Assembly (NCBI GenBank): GCA_030605245.1
Contig: JAUWIS010000001.1
Location: 1-26,357, forward strand
DNA length: 26,357 nt
DNA from: Methanobacteriota archaeon
GTDB taxonomy: Archaea > Thermoplasmatota > JASEFT01 > JAUWIS01
Reading direction: 5' to 3'
Positions 1 through 6,769 of this stretch are shown one piece after another (positions within the stretch are counted from its first letter, which is position 1; each line of letters opens with the position of its first letter). The position numbers and the translations under genes are program-made. Under the pieces are notes generated by a model. The model saw only the letters and a program-made list of their open reading frames with translations. It made no database searches and was not told where the DNA came from.

Positions 1-25
1 GATTGGTGTTAGGTATATTGTTGAC
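1..25. repeat. Terminal direct repeat, left copy
   Basis: The first 25 bases are identical to the last 25 (26333-26357). A gene reads in frame through the overlap, so the window is best read as a circular molecule opened inside that gene. The 25-bp duplication is probably an assembly overlap, not a biological terminal repeat. Confidence 0.9.
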
Positions 26-173
26 AGTAGTGGTGATTGCAGACCATTGTAATGAGTGTGATGAGAGTTATAAATCGTGCAAGGAAGCATATTCCAATTG
101 TAAACTGAAAACAGGTGAGAACTGGCAAGATGCAATCGATATCAATTTCACTATTAATCAAGATACTGGCTAA
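1..173 (+). CDS. Cys-rich single-pass membrane protein, 3' part (continues from 26278)
   Basis: This is the distal part of a gene that starts at 26278 and crosses the circular join; joined, it is 75 aa. The joined protein has a short charged N-terminus, one hydrophobic segment (about residues 8-31), then a hydrophilic domain with four cysteines (C34, C37, C45, C52) in a CNEC..SC..NC pattern and a polar tail ending in TAA at 171-173. The topology suggests a membrane-anchored protein whose Cys-containing domain faces outward, where disulfides could form, but a zinc site is possible. I do not recognise a family. It is the last gene of the long + strand operon, and the in-frame reading across the join is the main evidence for circularity. 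Confidence 0.75.
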   Translation, partial: LVLGILLTVVVIADHCNECDESYKSCKEAYSNCKLKTGENWQDAIDINFTINQDTG

Positions 174-283
174 AAACATCATATTTGGGATTATAATGTA
201 CAATATCATCAATACAGGGTACAGGTTACTTTGTCGAATTTATTATGACATACAGAAGTGGAGGTAAATTAATAGTTATAAAC

Positions 284-304
284 AGTTATATCAAAATATA
301 TAAT
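284..304 (+). promoter_or_regulatory. Possible TATA promoter of the radical SAM-recombinase unit
   Basis: AT-rich stretch containing TTATATC (about 284-290) and ATATATAAT (about 296-304) in the 145-bp gap between the gene ending at 173 and the ATG at 319. The TTATATC box is about 30 bp from the ATG, as expected for a short-leader archaeal transcript. The rest of the gap (174-283) has only a 20-codon ORF at about 245, which I do not support. Confidence 0.35.
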
Positions 305-318
305 TAAGGTATGGGAAA

Positions 319-897
319 ATGATACAACAAAGACTGAAACCGTTGAGCATTAAAAGGGAAAGACCAGATTATCCACAGGTCAATTATGTAGATGATCGAG
401 GAGTCCAATGGATAGAACTCAATAGAGGATGTAAGCGGTTATGTCGTTTTTGTTGGGCTGATCCAAACTATAAGGTTTTTGATATTCCAAGGATAATTCG
501 GAATAAAGTCCAGATTATTGGAGAAAATGTAATGTTTGATCCTAATATTGAAAAGAAATTAAAGAAGCTTTCAGAAATAAAAGTCAATAACAAAGTAGTC
601 TATTATGGTCTGGGAAATGGATTCGATTATCGGCGTGTTACTCCAGAAATTGCCAAACTTGCAAGAGCTGCAAGGATAGGCAATATTAATAATAAAGGCA
701 ATTGGTACAAAGGAGTTAATCTTGCTTGGGATTTAGGGATAAATCAAGAGTATAAAGTTAAGAAAGCATTAAATTATTTTCTGAATGTTGGATATTATGC
801 CAACAGATCTAAAATATTTATACTGGTAAACTGGGAGATAACACTAAAAGAATGCCTGTATAAGTTTGAGAAGATCAAGGCAATGGGGCTAAGATAG
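319..897 (+). CDS. Radical SAM protein, frameshifted near the 3' end
   Basis: The Fe-S motif CX3CX2C is at C38, C42 and C45 (GCKRLCRFCWADPN), the signature of radical SAM enzymes, which use a [4Fe-4S] cluster to cleave S-adenosylmethionine and start radical chemistry. The protein resembles short radical SAM proteins found in phage genomes, whose substrate is unknown to me. The open frame stops with TAG at 895-897 after 192 codons, but the -1 frame continues from about 885 to 1019 with a plausible C-terminus (AKIDDCTWECTK, then YIPLYWDYPEYRKF). That extension ends in an ATGA overlap with the recombinase gene, so the complete protein would be about 233 aa. A GGGG run at 885-888 sits at the shift. 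A possible GGTATGG ribosome site lies just before the ATG. Confidence 0.75.
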   Translation: MIQQRLKPLSIKRERPDYPQVNYVDDRGVQWIELNRGCKRLCRFCWADPNYKVFDIPRIIRNKVQIIGENVMFDPNIEKKLKKLSEIKVNNKVVYYGLGNGFDYRRVTPEIAKLARAARIGNINNKGNWYKGVNLAWDLGINQEYKVKKALNYFLNVGYYANRSKIFILVNWEITLKECLYKFEKIKAMGLR

Positions 898-1019
898 ATG
901 ATTGTACTTGGGAATGTACAAAAAGAAATTATATTCCTCTATATTGGGATTATCCAGAATATCGTAAGTTTAGGCATATGTGTAGAACACATAATATTAC
1001 ATTTAAGGGTAAACAATGA
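885..1019 (+). other. -1 frameshift site and displaced 3' end of the radical SAM gene
   Basis: From the GGGG run at 885-888 the -1 frame stays open to TGA at 1017-1019 and encodes about 44 residues of coding character (Trp, Tyr, Cys, Arg rich). The displaced frame ends exactly in an ATGA overlap with the next gene, as normal operon neighbours do. A missing G in the run (sequencing error or recent mutation) explains this best. No classical slippery heptamer is visible, so programmed frameshifting is less likely. Confidence 0.7.
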
Positions 1020-1669
1020 GAGCTACAATATACGGTAGAGTATCAAAAGACGATAAGGAACAAGATCCTGAAAGACAATTTATCAAATGTAGAGATTATT
1101 GCAAACTACATGAACATGATGTGATGGGAGAATTTAAAGATTATATAACTGGCGACAGTACACCTTATGCAAGGGATGCGTTTTCTAAGATGATGGAATT
1201 AAAGCCAGAAGTTGTTATTGTATTCAGCATTGACAGGTTAAGCCGGCAACATCCAAACAAGATAATGTCATTATTAACTCAATTCAAAGATTCAGGTATA
1301 ATCATAGTTTCTATAACTGAAACACTTTTTAACATGGAATCGCCGTTTGCTGAACCATTACAATATTTTCTTACATGGTGGAATAACTATTTTTTAAAAA
1401 AACTCAAGGAAGATATTAAGTCCGGCATGGATAAAGCAAAACTCAATGGTGTACACATAGGCAGACCAAAATGTAAGTTCAATGAATACAGAGCATATCA
1501 ACTATTAATTATAGAAAAGAAGTCATTATCAGAGATAAGTAAGATACTTCAAGTTTCCAGGTCAACATTACACCGTTTCAAAAGGGTAGTGATAAAAAAC
1601 CCTAATTTATTTAAAAAACAACACCCTATCCCAAAACCAGATGGTTTTGGAACGAATAGAGAAAAATAA
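1016..1669 (+). CDS. Small serine recombinase (resolvase/invertase family)
   Basis: The N-terminal catalytic domain shows YGRVS with nucleophile Ser10 and Arg8, then GDSTPYARDAF and the SIDRLSR motif (R74, R77). These are the conserved features of serine recombinases, which cut DNA through a phosphoserine linkage. After the long E helix a C-terminal helix-turn-helix (about 155-195, with SLSEISKILQVSRSTL) would bind the crossover site. At 217 aa it matches small resolvases and invertases, not large phage integrases. It is translationally coupled to the radical SAM gene by ATGA. A 9-nt-loop inverted repeat follows at 1712-1736. It may resolve genome dimers, invert a segment or drive integration; the sequence does not say which. 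Confidence 0.9.
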   Translation: MRATIYGRVSKDDKEQDPERQFIKCRDYCKLHEHDVMGEFKDYITGDSTPYARDAFSKMMELKPEVVIVFSIDRLSRQHPNKIMSLLTQFKDSGIIIVSITETLFNMESPFAEPLQYFLTWWNNYFLKKLKEDIKSGMDKAKLNGVHIGRPKCKFNEYRAYQLLIIEKKSLSEISKILQVSRSTLHRFKRVVIKNPNLFKKQHPIPKPDGFGTNREK

Positions 1670-1711
1670 TAGAAAAACGCTTTTAAACAAAAAAGGCAGG
1701 GCAGTTTTTAA

Positions 1712-1736
1712 GTCAATTCGACAGAAGGGAATTGAC
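1712..1736. repeat. Inverted repeat GTCAATTC / GAATTGAC after the recombinase
   Basis: Perfect 8-bp arms (1712-1719 and 1729-1736) with a 9-base spacer, 43 bp after the recombinase stop. It could be a recombinase site, an RNA hairpin or a weak terminator. No T-tract follows directly. Confidence 0.4.
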
Positions 1737-1764
1737 CAGGCTATAAATCGCCGTCTTTGAAACA

Positions 1765-1872
1765 ATGAGGATGATGAACATGGAATCAATACAAGAACGT
1801 GAAGAAAAACATCAAAAATGGATAACTGGTTGTCGTAAAGCATTCAAAGAATGTGAGGAACGAAAAAAGTAG
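1765..1872 (+). CDS. Charged microprotein, hypothetical (35 aa)
   Basis: A short frame with several closely spaced ATG codons (1765, 1771, 1774, 1780) encodes a Glu/Lys-rich helical peptide with two cysteines (MESIQEREEKHQKW then CRKAFKECEERKK). The third or fourth ATG has GAGGATG in front. The segment just before the start (GCCGTCTTTGAA) matches part of the junction repeat in front of genes at 12.5 and 13.5 kb. No family is recognised. It is supported only by its position in the operon, its ribosome site and its coding-like composition. Confidence 0.35.
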   Translation: MRMMNMESIQEREEKHQKWITGCRKAFKECEERKK

Positions 1873-1914
1873 TGAGTAGATCTACCACGCCTTTTTTGTA
1901 ATTTATGAAGGATA

Positions 1915-2046
1915 ATGGCAAAATGCGAACATAATCGTATGGAATATTTTGGAATGAAAAGATTAATTGCTTGTGTAGATTGTGGAAAACATTGGCAATA
2001 TAATAGTATGGATAATTATTTTGTTCCGATAAATGAAGGGGTGTGA
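1915..2046 (+). CDS. Zinc-ribbon microprotein (43 aa)
   Basis: Encodes a small protein with CEH near the N-terminus and CVDCGKHW after a short spacer, matching a zinc ribbon with a C-x-H / C-x2-C ligand set. ATG is preceded by GAAGGATA. It ends just before the inverted repeat at 2085-2133 and so is the last gene of this + strand unit. Such ribbons often bind nucleic acid or protein partners; the specific role is unknown. Confidence 0.6.
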   Translation: MAKCEHNRMEYFGMKRLIACVDCGKHWQYNSMDNYFVPINEGV

Positions 2047-2084
2047 AGTAGCACCATTTACTAAGGTTCCTTTATAATAATAAA

Positions 2085-2133
2085 ATCCTAGTAAGATAAG
2101 GGAAACTGAGTAAAAACCTCATCCTACTAGGAT
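2085..2133. terminator. Inverted repeat between convergent operons
   Basis: Arms 2085-2101 and 2117-2133 match at 15 of 17 positions around a 15-base loop. On the - strand the two mismatches become G-U pairs, giving a continuous 17-bp RNA stem. It lies between the + strand gene ending at 2046 and the - strand gene ending at 2165. That suggests a transcript end or stabilising hairpin for the structural operon; a recombination site is an alternative. Confidence 0.5.
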
Positions 2134-2164
2134 AACAGGTGTTTTAGGTGTAATAATTAAGATA

Positions 2165-2398
2165 TTACCAAACCCTTCTACATACTGAGTGTGAAAAGTG
2201 GGAACGTTTCTTAAACTTTCGTGGTCGCATCTTCACATTTGACATTTTCCCGACAGAGCCTTTATGTTTCATAATACTTTCAGCTGCCTCTTTCCCAAAC
2301 TTCTTAACAAAGCATGGCGTTTCCATTGCCATGTCAAGGCACGACTTACGCTTCACAATCTTGCTTGAACCATAATATGTTGGCTTGAATAATCCCAT
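2165..2398 (-). CDS. Small basic protein, hypothetical (77 aa)
   Basis: Start chosen at the ATG at 2398 because GAGGTAAAG lies 7 bases upstream; the frame is open further back but without a good site. The product is strongly basic, with Lys/Arg runs in the C-terminal half (MRPRKFKKRSHF) and three cysteines, and has no membrane segment. No family is recognised. As the last gene of the structural operon, 13 bp after a zinc-ribbon gene, it could be a nucleic-acid-binding virion or assembly protein; this is inference from charge and position. Confidence 0.55.
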   Translation of the reverse strand: MGLFKPTYYGSSKIVKRKSCLDMAMETPCFVKKFGKEAAESIMKHKGSVGKMSNVKMRPRKFKKRSHFSHSVCRRVW

Positions 2399-2411
2399 TG
2401 TCTTTACCTCA

Positions 2412-2528
2412 TTAGTTTTTAACAGTCCCACAATACATACATACTAGTTTTCCTTTATCCAACAAACGTTTACCTGGTTGTGGAACAAATGAACAATGCC
2501 CCCATTTGCATTTTTTTCTTTTAAACAT
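2412..2528 (-). CDS. Zinc-ribbon microprotein (38 aa)
   Basis: ATG at 2528 is preceded by the strong Shine-Dalgarno GGAGGGGATT. The peptide has CKWGHC and CMYCGTVK separated by about 17 residues, a complete four-ligand zinc-ribbon pattern. Length, strong ribosome site and tight spacing to both neighbours support a real gene. The function is unknown; a role in DNA or RNA binding is typical of such ribbons. Confidence 0.7.
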   Translation of the reverse strand: MFKRKKCKWGHCSFVPQPGKRLLDKGKLVCMYCGTVKN

Positions 2529-2546
2529 TTCAATCCCCTCCATTTC

Positions 2547-2843
2547 TTATTTTGACAGGAAAAACATCATCATTGAACCCATTGCCAGGATTAAGCATAT
2601 TATCAAACCAAGCACACTCATAAGACCTGACAGGAACGCGAATCCACCAATGAACATGATAAAAAAGCCAGTGAATAGCATAAACTCTTTGGCTTTATAA
2701 AAACTGAGGTTTATTATTACAATCGCACCTGAACATATCACTAGGAACAACCCAAACAACCCTTTCATAAGCCCATCATCAACACCCTGCATAACTTCAA
2801 GCGTGGTGTTTGCAGCTTTTAATATAGTGAGGTTGTAACTCAT
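2547..2843 (-). CDS. Small three-helix membrane protein (98 aa)
   Basis: A polar N-terminus of about 27 residues is followed by three hydrophobic segments (about 28-48, 54-75 and 76-95) separated by very short loops, with a Lys at the end. The start overlaps the stop of the upstream gene (ATGA at 2840-2843), so the two are translationally coupled. It lies in the structural module with four other membrane proteins, which suggests a virion-membrane or assembly protein. No family is recognised. Confidence 0.75.
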   Translation of the reverse strand: MSYNLTILKAANTTLEVMQGVDDGLMKGLFGLFLVICSGAIVIINLSFYKAKEFMLFTGFFIMFIGGFAFLSGLMSVLGLIICLILAMGSMMMFFLSK

Positions 2844-3304
2844 GCGTATATCCTCCCCATTAGTATAAGCAACACTGAAAGCACAAAGATGAAAAATAAG
2901 ATACCAAGCAACGTGAAAATGATATTATAAACTTGTTCAGCACCAATAATTTCCATTGTGGCTTGCATGATTTGCTGGAACGATATAAGATTCTGGCTTA
3001 TGAACACACCAATTTGATAAGTCAGACTGAAAAACCCAAACAACCCGCCGCCGGCGCTTTCTGTCACAGTCTGATTATAAAACTTGACAGTGATATTATC
3101 CATCTGCTCTTTTGTCTGATTTATGGTTGCGAATGCGCTATAAAGGCTTTTATTACCACCTTGCACATTATAATCAGTAAGATCTATTGGAACTTGATTT
3201 TCTGAGGCTAAGTGCATGAACAGGGAAAAAAAGCTAGTGAACACTAGAGCACCCATTATAAGGGCAACTATTGGCGTATGTAGTTGCATCTGTGCTCTTT
3301 TCAC
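2840..3304 (-). CDS. Two-helix membrane protein with extracellular loop (154 aa)
   Basis: Hydrophobic segments lie near the N-terminus (about 10-32) and near the C-terminus (about 127-151), with a middle region carrying N-x-T sequons (NQT, NIT, NQT) and a GGGLFGFFSL stretch that may form a third, amphipathic or fusion-like segment. Sequons suggest the loop is outside the cell and glycosylated. It is coupled by ATGA overlaps to the genes on both sides. The function is not recognised; virion membrane protein is likely from context. Confidence 0.7.
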   Translation of the reverse strand: MKRAQMQLHTPIVALIMGALVFTSFFSLFMHLASENQVPIDLTDYNVQGGNKSLYSAFATINQTKEQMDNITVKFYNQTVTESAGGGLFGFFSLTYQIGVFISQNLISFQQIMQATMEIIGAEQVYNIIFTLLGILFFIFVLSVLLILMGRIYA

Positions 3305-6108
3305 TCTTTACCCCTCCTTACCATATAAATCATCATGAATACAAAGACAGCCAGGAAATATAACCATCCAATATGAAACCCACTTATGAATCCGACAACT
3401 GAAACAGCGAGTATACCCATGAACATTATTATAACACTACCAGTTATTGTCGCAATACCCATTAATGCCAATGAACCTATAATGATAAGACTGAAAAATA
3501 TCCCTTCTTGAAGTAGTTGTGGTGCATTTTCAGTGATTATAACCCATATTGTGTTGAGGATATGATAACTGTTAGGTGTATTGGTATCAATCATTGCAAC
3601 AGCTTTATAATTTCCAATCCTAGACTTATCATACCTACAGGTCAGGGTAGCAGCCGTTGACAAAGTACAATTATAACAGATATTTTCAAGACCATCAGAA
3701 TTAATAAGATCAACTCTTAAACAGCCTTCACGAACAAGGTTTTGTGTATCTGTATACGTAAACCTAAAATAAGATAAGTTTCCGACAGTGACATTATCCA
3801 GGTTATAAAACGTGTTCCCATATTCTCGCCAACCCTCATATAAATCAGTTCGCAAGTTAAGAATATCTTGAGTATCAATAGAAAGGAAAGGGGTTGGGTC
3901 TGTTTCTTTTATGATGTTTCCAGTAACATCAATATAAATCATCTTATACCATACATCATAAAGCTCGACATATAACACAGCCTGACCTTCAAAGTTAGTC
4001 TGTGCCATCTGTACAGTCTTAAATTCGCTTGTTGTACCGCTCACATAATTTCTAAGCAGTTTTATTCTTATATTTATTGCAGGGTTGCTGTCCTGATCTA
4101 ACAAAGTATGAATAACACGCACCCCTACAGTATCATTCAACAAAAAGAGGTCAATATTTTGTGTGGTACTAGTATTAAGTGTGGCGTAATATGTTCTTGT
4201 ATAGTAGTTTGTAGCATAGTATCTTATTTCATATTCACCAAAAACCAAACCACTGATAAGCTGTTCACCAGTATTTGTGTTATGTATTTGTGATGTGTTG
4301 CCAGTGGTACTTATAATTTCCACATAAACTGTTGTTCCAGAAAGTTTAACTTGTGTTATTTCGTCATAGAATTGGAGAAAAACACCGGCAGAGGTTGCAT
4401 TAAGAACAACAACAACTGGCGTTTTATTAAGATAAAATGTGTCAGCGATTACAAAAAACCCAGACGCAGATCCAGACACTGTATAATTATTCTCAGGATC
4501 AAGCCAGAATGTTACATTATTAGTATTATTGGCGTATAAACTTTGATTACCGATTGTTGCAGTAAACTTTGATAGGAAAGTGCCGGAAGCGGTATCATTG
4601 ATTTTCACAGTCATGTTTGTTTGGATGATAAAGCTCACATTTACAGAATTATAGTTCAGACCGCCAAGAGAATCAAAAGCAATTTCGTGTGAGCTAGTCC
4701 AGATTTCAATATCATATTCATATTCATTAACCTTTATCACATTGTATAAGGCTTCTTTGTCAGCAAAATTTGCATCAAACCATATACCACCCATCCCATT
4801 GCTGCATGTGATATGTGCATTATAATCGGAATACCACATCTGTTTACAAGGATAATCAGCAGTGACAGTGAAAGTATACTTAAGACGCTCATCACCTTTC
4901 TTATCGAATTGGTAAACGGCAGAATGCCTATCACTCTTTTTCACGTCATAGAACTCTTTTAATTCTGTTTCACTATCTTTCAGTTTAATATCAAACTTAA
5001 TCCCACCCCACTCATCCGGCGATTTATAATTGATTTGATTTTCTTTTTCATCTTTGACAGGCTTAAAATCTTTGATTTTGTTATCTGTGTGTGCATCAGA
5101 AACCTCAAAGGTAACATAATATTTTCCGACAGACCACATACTCATATCAATACTCTGGTTCCATGTTCGTGTAGTATTCGGCGAATTATCTGCAACATAC
5201 TCAGTATACAACACACCCCCCGTGCTGTTTTTGATTGTTAGGTTAGTCTGGAACAAATAACTGTCTTGAGTTGAAGCATTAAACGTGAGAGTTCTGTTAG
5301 TGGTAAACCTTGTAGAGTTGTCAGATGCTGGATAGTTGACAGTAATAAATGGTTGTGAATTATCATAGATATATATAAAGACACCTGTGGAGCCATTGAG
5401 TCCGTCGCTCCGATTGCAAGAGACATAATAAAAATACTCCCCATCCAGAGACAGGCCCATCGTAAAATTAAGGGTAGTGTTTGCCGCCACATTGTCCGAA
5501 GTCAGATAATAAGTATCATTCACCGAGAGCGAACAATTCGCAACCATTGAGACATTATAAAGGACATCTAGGATTGTATTATTATGCGTCTCATTGGCTG
5601 GAGATATATGGTTAACTATAATCTCAGGGCTGGCGTTTGCTGCGCTTTCCGTAACTACTGCCAAGATTTCAAAATAATAATCTGTATAATTTATCCAATT
5701 ACTAGTCCCTCTATGCCAATTTATATTAACATCACCCTCTGGCAATCCTACAAGATTTTGATACTGTCGGTTATAATTTGCTCCACCATTATCACAAAGG
5801 ACAAAATATTGTAACCCTGCTGTAAGATTATAATTAAACCCTGTCGCATTGACACCACTAAAAAGTTTTTGCTGTAATAAATTCGCATCAGCATCGTATA
5901 GATATGCGTCCACGCAGCCACTCGCTGGGTGTTTTTCCATTGATATGAACATAACATCAAAGTTAGGTATTATTATCATACCTTCTTTATTAGATGTTCC
6001 ACTTGCCGAAGTCGGCAAGGTCGAGCTATGCATATCCTCAACTACCAAAGCACACACACTAGAAACTAGTAAGAATGACAAGATTGATATTATTATTATT
6101 TTTTTCAT
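3301..6108 (-). CDS. Large secreted, membrane-anchored surface protein (935 aa)
   Basis: Begins with a signal peptide (MKKIIIISILSFLLVSSVCA). The long ectodomain is beta-rich and Asn/Thr-rich with many N-x-S/T sequons. Stretches around residues 160-350 look like tandem Ig-like or fibronectin-like domains, and residues about 560-760 like carboxypeptidase-regulatory or Ig-type repeats. The C-terminus has three closely spaced hydrophobic helices (about 865-930) and a basic end (MVRRGKE). This is the layout of archaeal surface adhesins and viral spike proteins. It is coupled by ATGA to the genes on both sides, in a unit with a LamG protein, so I infer a virion spike or host-attachment protein. 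Domain boundaries are approximate and the fold was not confirmed. Confidence 0.8.
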   Translation of the reverse strand: MKKIIIISILSFLLVSSVCALVVEDMHSSTLPTSASGTSNKEGMIIIPNFDVMFISMEKHPASGCVDAYLYDADANLLQQKLFSGVNATGFNYNLTAGLQYFVLCDNGGANYNRQYQNLVGLPEGDVNINWHRGTSNWINYTDYYFEILAVVTESAANASPEIIVNHISPANETHNNTILDVLYNVSMVANCSLSVNDTYYLTSDNVAANTTLNFTMGLSLDGEYFYYVSCNRSDGLNGSTGVFIYIYDNSQPFITVNYPASDNSTRFTTNRTLTFNASTQDSYLFQTNLTIKNSTGGVLYTEYVADNSPNTTRTWNQSIDMSMWSVGKYYVTFEVSDAHTDNKIKDFKPVKDEKENQINYKSPDEWGGIKFDIKLKDSETELKEFYDVKKSDRHSAVYQFDKKGDERLKYTFTVTADYPCKQMWYSDYNAHITCSNGMGGIWFDANFADKEALYNVIKVNEYEYDIEIWTSSHEIAFDSLGGLNYNSVNVSFIIQTNMTVKINDTASGTFLSKFTATIGNQSLYANNTNNVTFWLDPENNYTVSGSASGFFVIADTFYLNKTPVVVVLNATSAGVFLQFYDEITQVKLSGTTVYVEIISTTGNTSQIHNTNTGEQLISGLVFGEYEIRYYATNYYTRTYYATLNTSTTQNIDLFLLNDTVGVRVIHTLLDQDSNPAINIRIKLLRNYVSGTTSEFKTVQMAQTNFEGQAVLYVELYDVWYKMIYIDVTGNIIKETDPTPFLSIDTQDILNLRTDLYEGWREYGNTFYNLDNVTVGNLSYFRFTYTDTQNLVREGCLRVDLINSDGLENICYNCTLSTAATLTCRYDKSRIGNYKAVAMIDTNTPNSYHILNTIWVIITENAPQLLQEGIFFSLIIIGSLALMGIATITGSVIIMFMGILAVSVVGFISGFHIGWLYFLAVFVFMMIYMVRRGKE

Positions 6109-6590
6109 CTTCCCGATTTAAATTTAGCGAATAATACGACAGTTCCAAGGAACGCCAACACTCCAAAGATAAAAGCCCAGTTATTAAGTAGGAAACCCAT
6201 TATTTGGAACTTACTGGCATCATCTACAACGCCGGCAGATGTTGAATAACTCCCATAAGTGTTTGAGAGGATTGCAATAGGAATAAGCATGAACCCTATA
6301 AGAATAACAACTATGAAATAAAAAGCAGGGTGTGTGTTAAGTACAAAGAATCCCGAAAAGATTGCCAGGACAAATAACACAAACATGGTAAGAAAAGCAT
6401 AATCCCATATGGTGTTGAATCTGCCGGCATTATCACTCATGATAGCTTTTGAGGCTGGCGAAGCATCACCATCAGCCCACCCTTCCCCAAACTCTCGCAT
6501 TATCTTAGAACCTGCAATTATTATAATGGCAACAGTGAACAGGATAATCCCAAATAGAAGAAAGTCTTGAACATACCCTCTTTTATTCAT
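6105..6590 (-). CDS. Four-helix membrane protein, NKRGY-type N-terminus (161 aa)
   Basis: Starts MNKRGYVQDFLLFG followed by a hydrophobic helix, then three more segments (about 66-83, 88-110 and 132-157). The N-terminus matches that of the candidate capsid protein at 11986 (NK[KR]GY..QD[LF]L) and resembles archaeal pilin-type (class III) leader peptides, where cleavage would occur near the Gly or Gln. The polar loop between helices 1 and 2 is acidic. It is coupled by ATGA overlaps to both neighbours. Probably a virion-membrane or assembly protein; leader processing is inference. Confidence 0.7.
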   Translation of the reverse strand: MNKRGYVQDFLLFGIILFTVAIIIIAGSKIMREFGEGWADGDASPASKAIMSDNAGRFNTIWDYAFLTMFVLFVLAIFSGFFVLNTHPAFYFIVVILIGFMLIPIAILSNTYGSYSTSAGVVDDASKFQIMGFLLNNWAFIFGVLAFLGTVVLFAKFKSGR

Positions 6591-6769
6591 CTTTTTTTTG
6601 ATTTGAACCTCCCATATATTATTTTTGATAAGTATTCAGCATTTTCAAGGATTCGTTCACTGTCACGTAATGTTTGACTCATACCCTGCTTTCTATCATC
6701 ACTGATTGACTTAATCTTATTATAAAATGTGTCAGGCACCCGCATTAGTCGTGAATTCTTCCTATTCAT
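6587..6769 (-). CDS. Ribbon-helix-helix-like DNA-binding protein (60 aa)
   Basis: The start is placed at ATG 6769, where GGTAAAGGAA precedes it; the ATG overlaps the last bases of the LamG gene. A longer frame to 6814 is only overlap with that gene. The pattern RLMRVPDTFYNKI (strand), an amphipathic helix, then GMSQTLRDSERIL (second helix) fits the Arc/MetJ ribbon-helix-helix fold, which binds DNA as a dimer. The C-terminus is basic. Located in the middle of the structural operon, it may autoregulate it or bind the genome in the virion. The fold call rests on pattern only. Confidence 0.6.
   Translation of the reverse strand: MNRKNSRLMRVPDTFYNKIKSISDDRKQGMSQTLRDSERILENAEYLSKIIYGRFKSKKR

Noticed and set aside
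1..25. Terminal 25-bp repeat as an integration att core
   Set aside because: It lies in coding sequence, and small serine recombinases use a two-base core; an assembly overlap is simpler.
9..212. 67-codon - strand frame over the left end
   Set aside because: It lies opposite the junction gene, which has a ribosome site and operon context; the - strand frame has neither.
885..891. Programmed -1 frameshift signal in the radical SAM gene
   Set aside because: No X-XXY-YYZ slippery site and no clear downstream pseudoknot; an indel in the G run is simpler.
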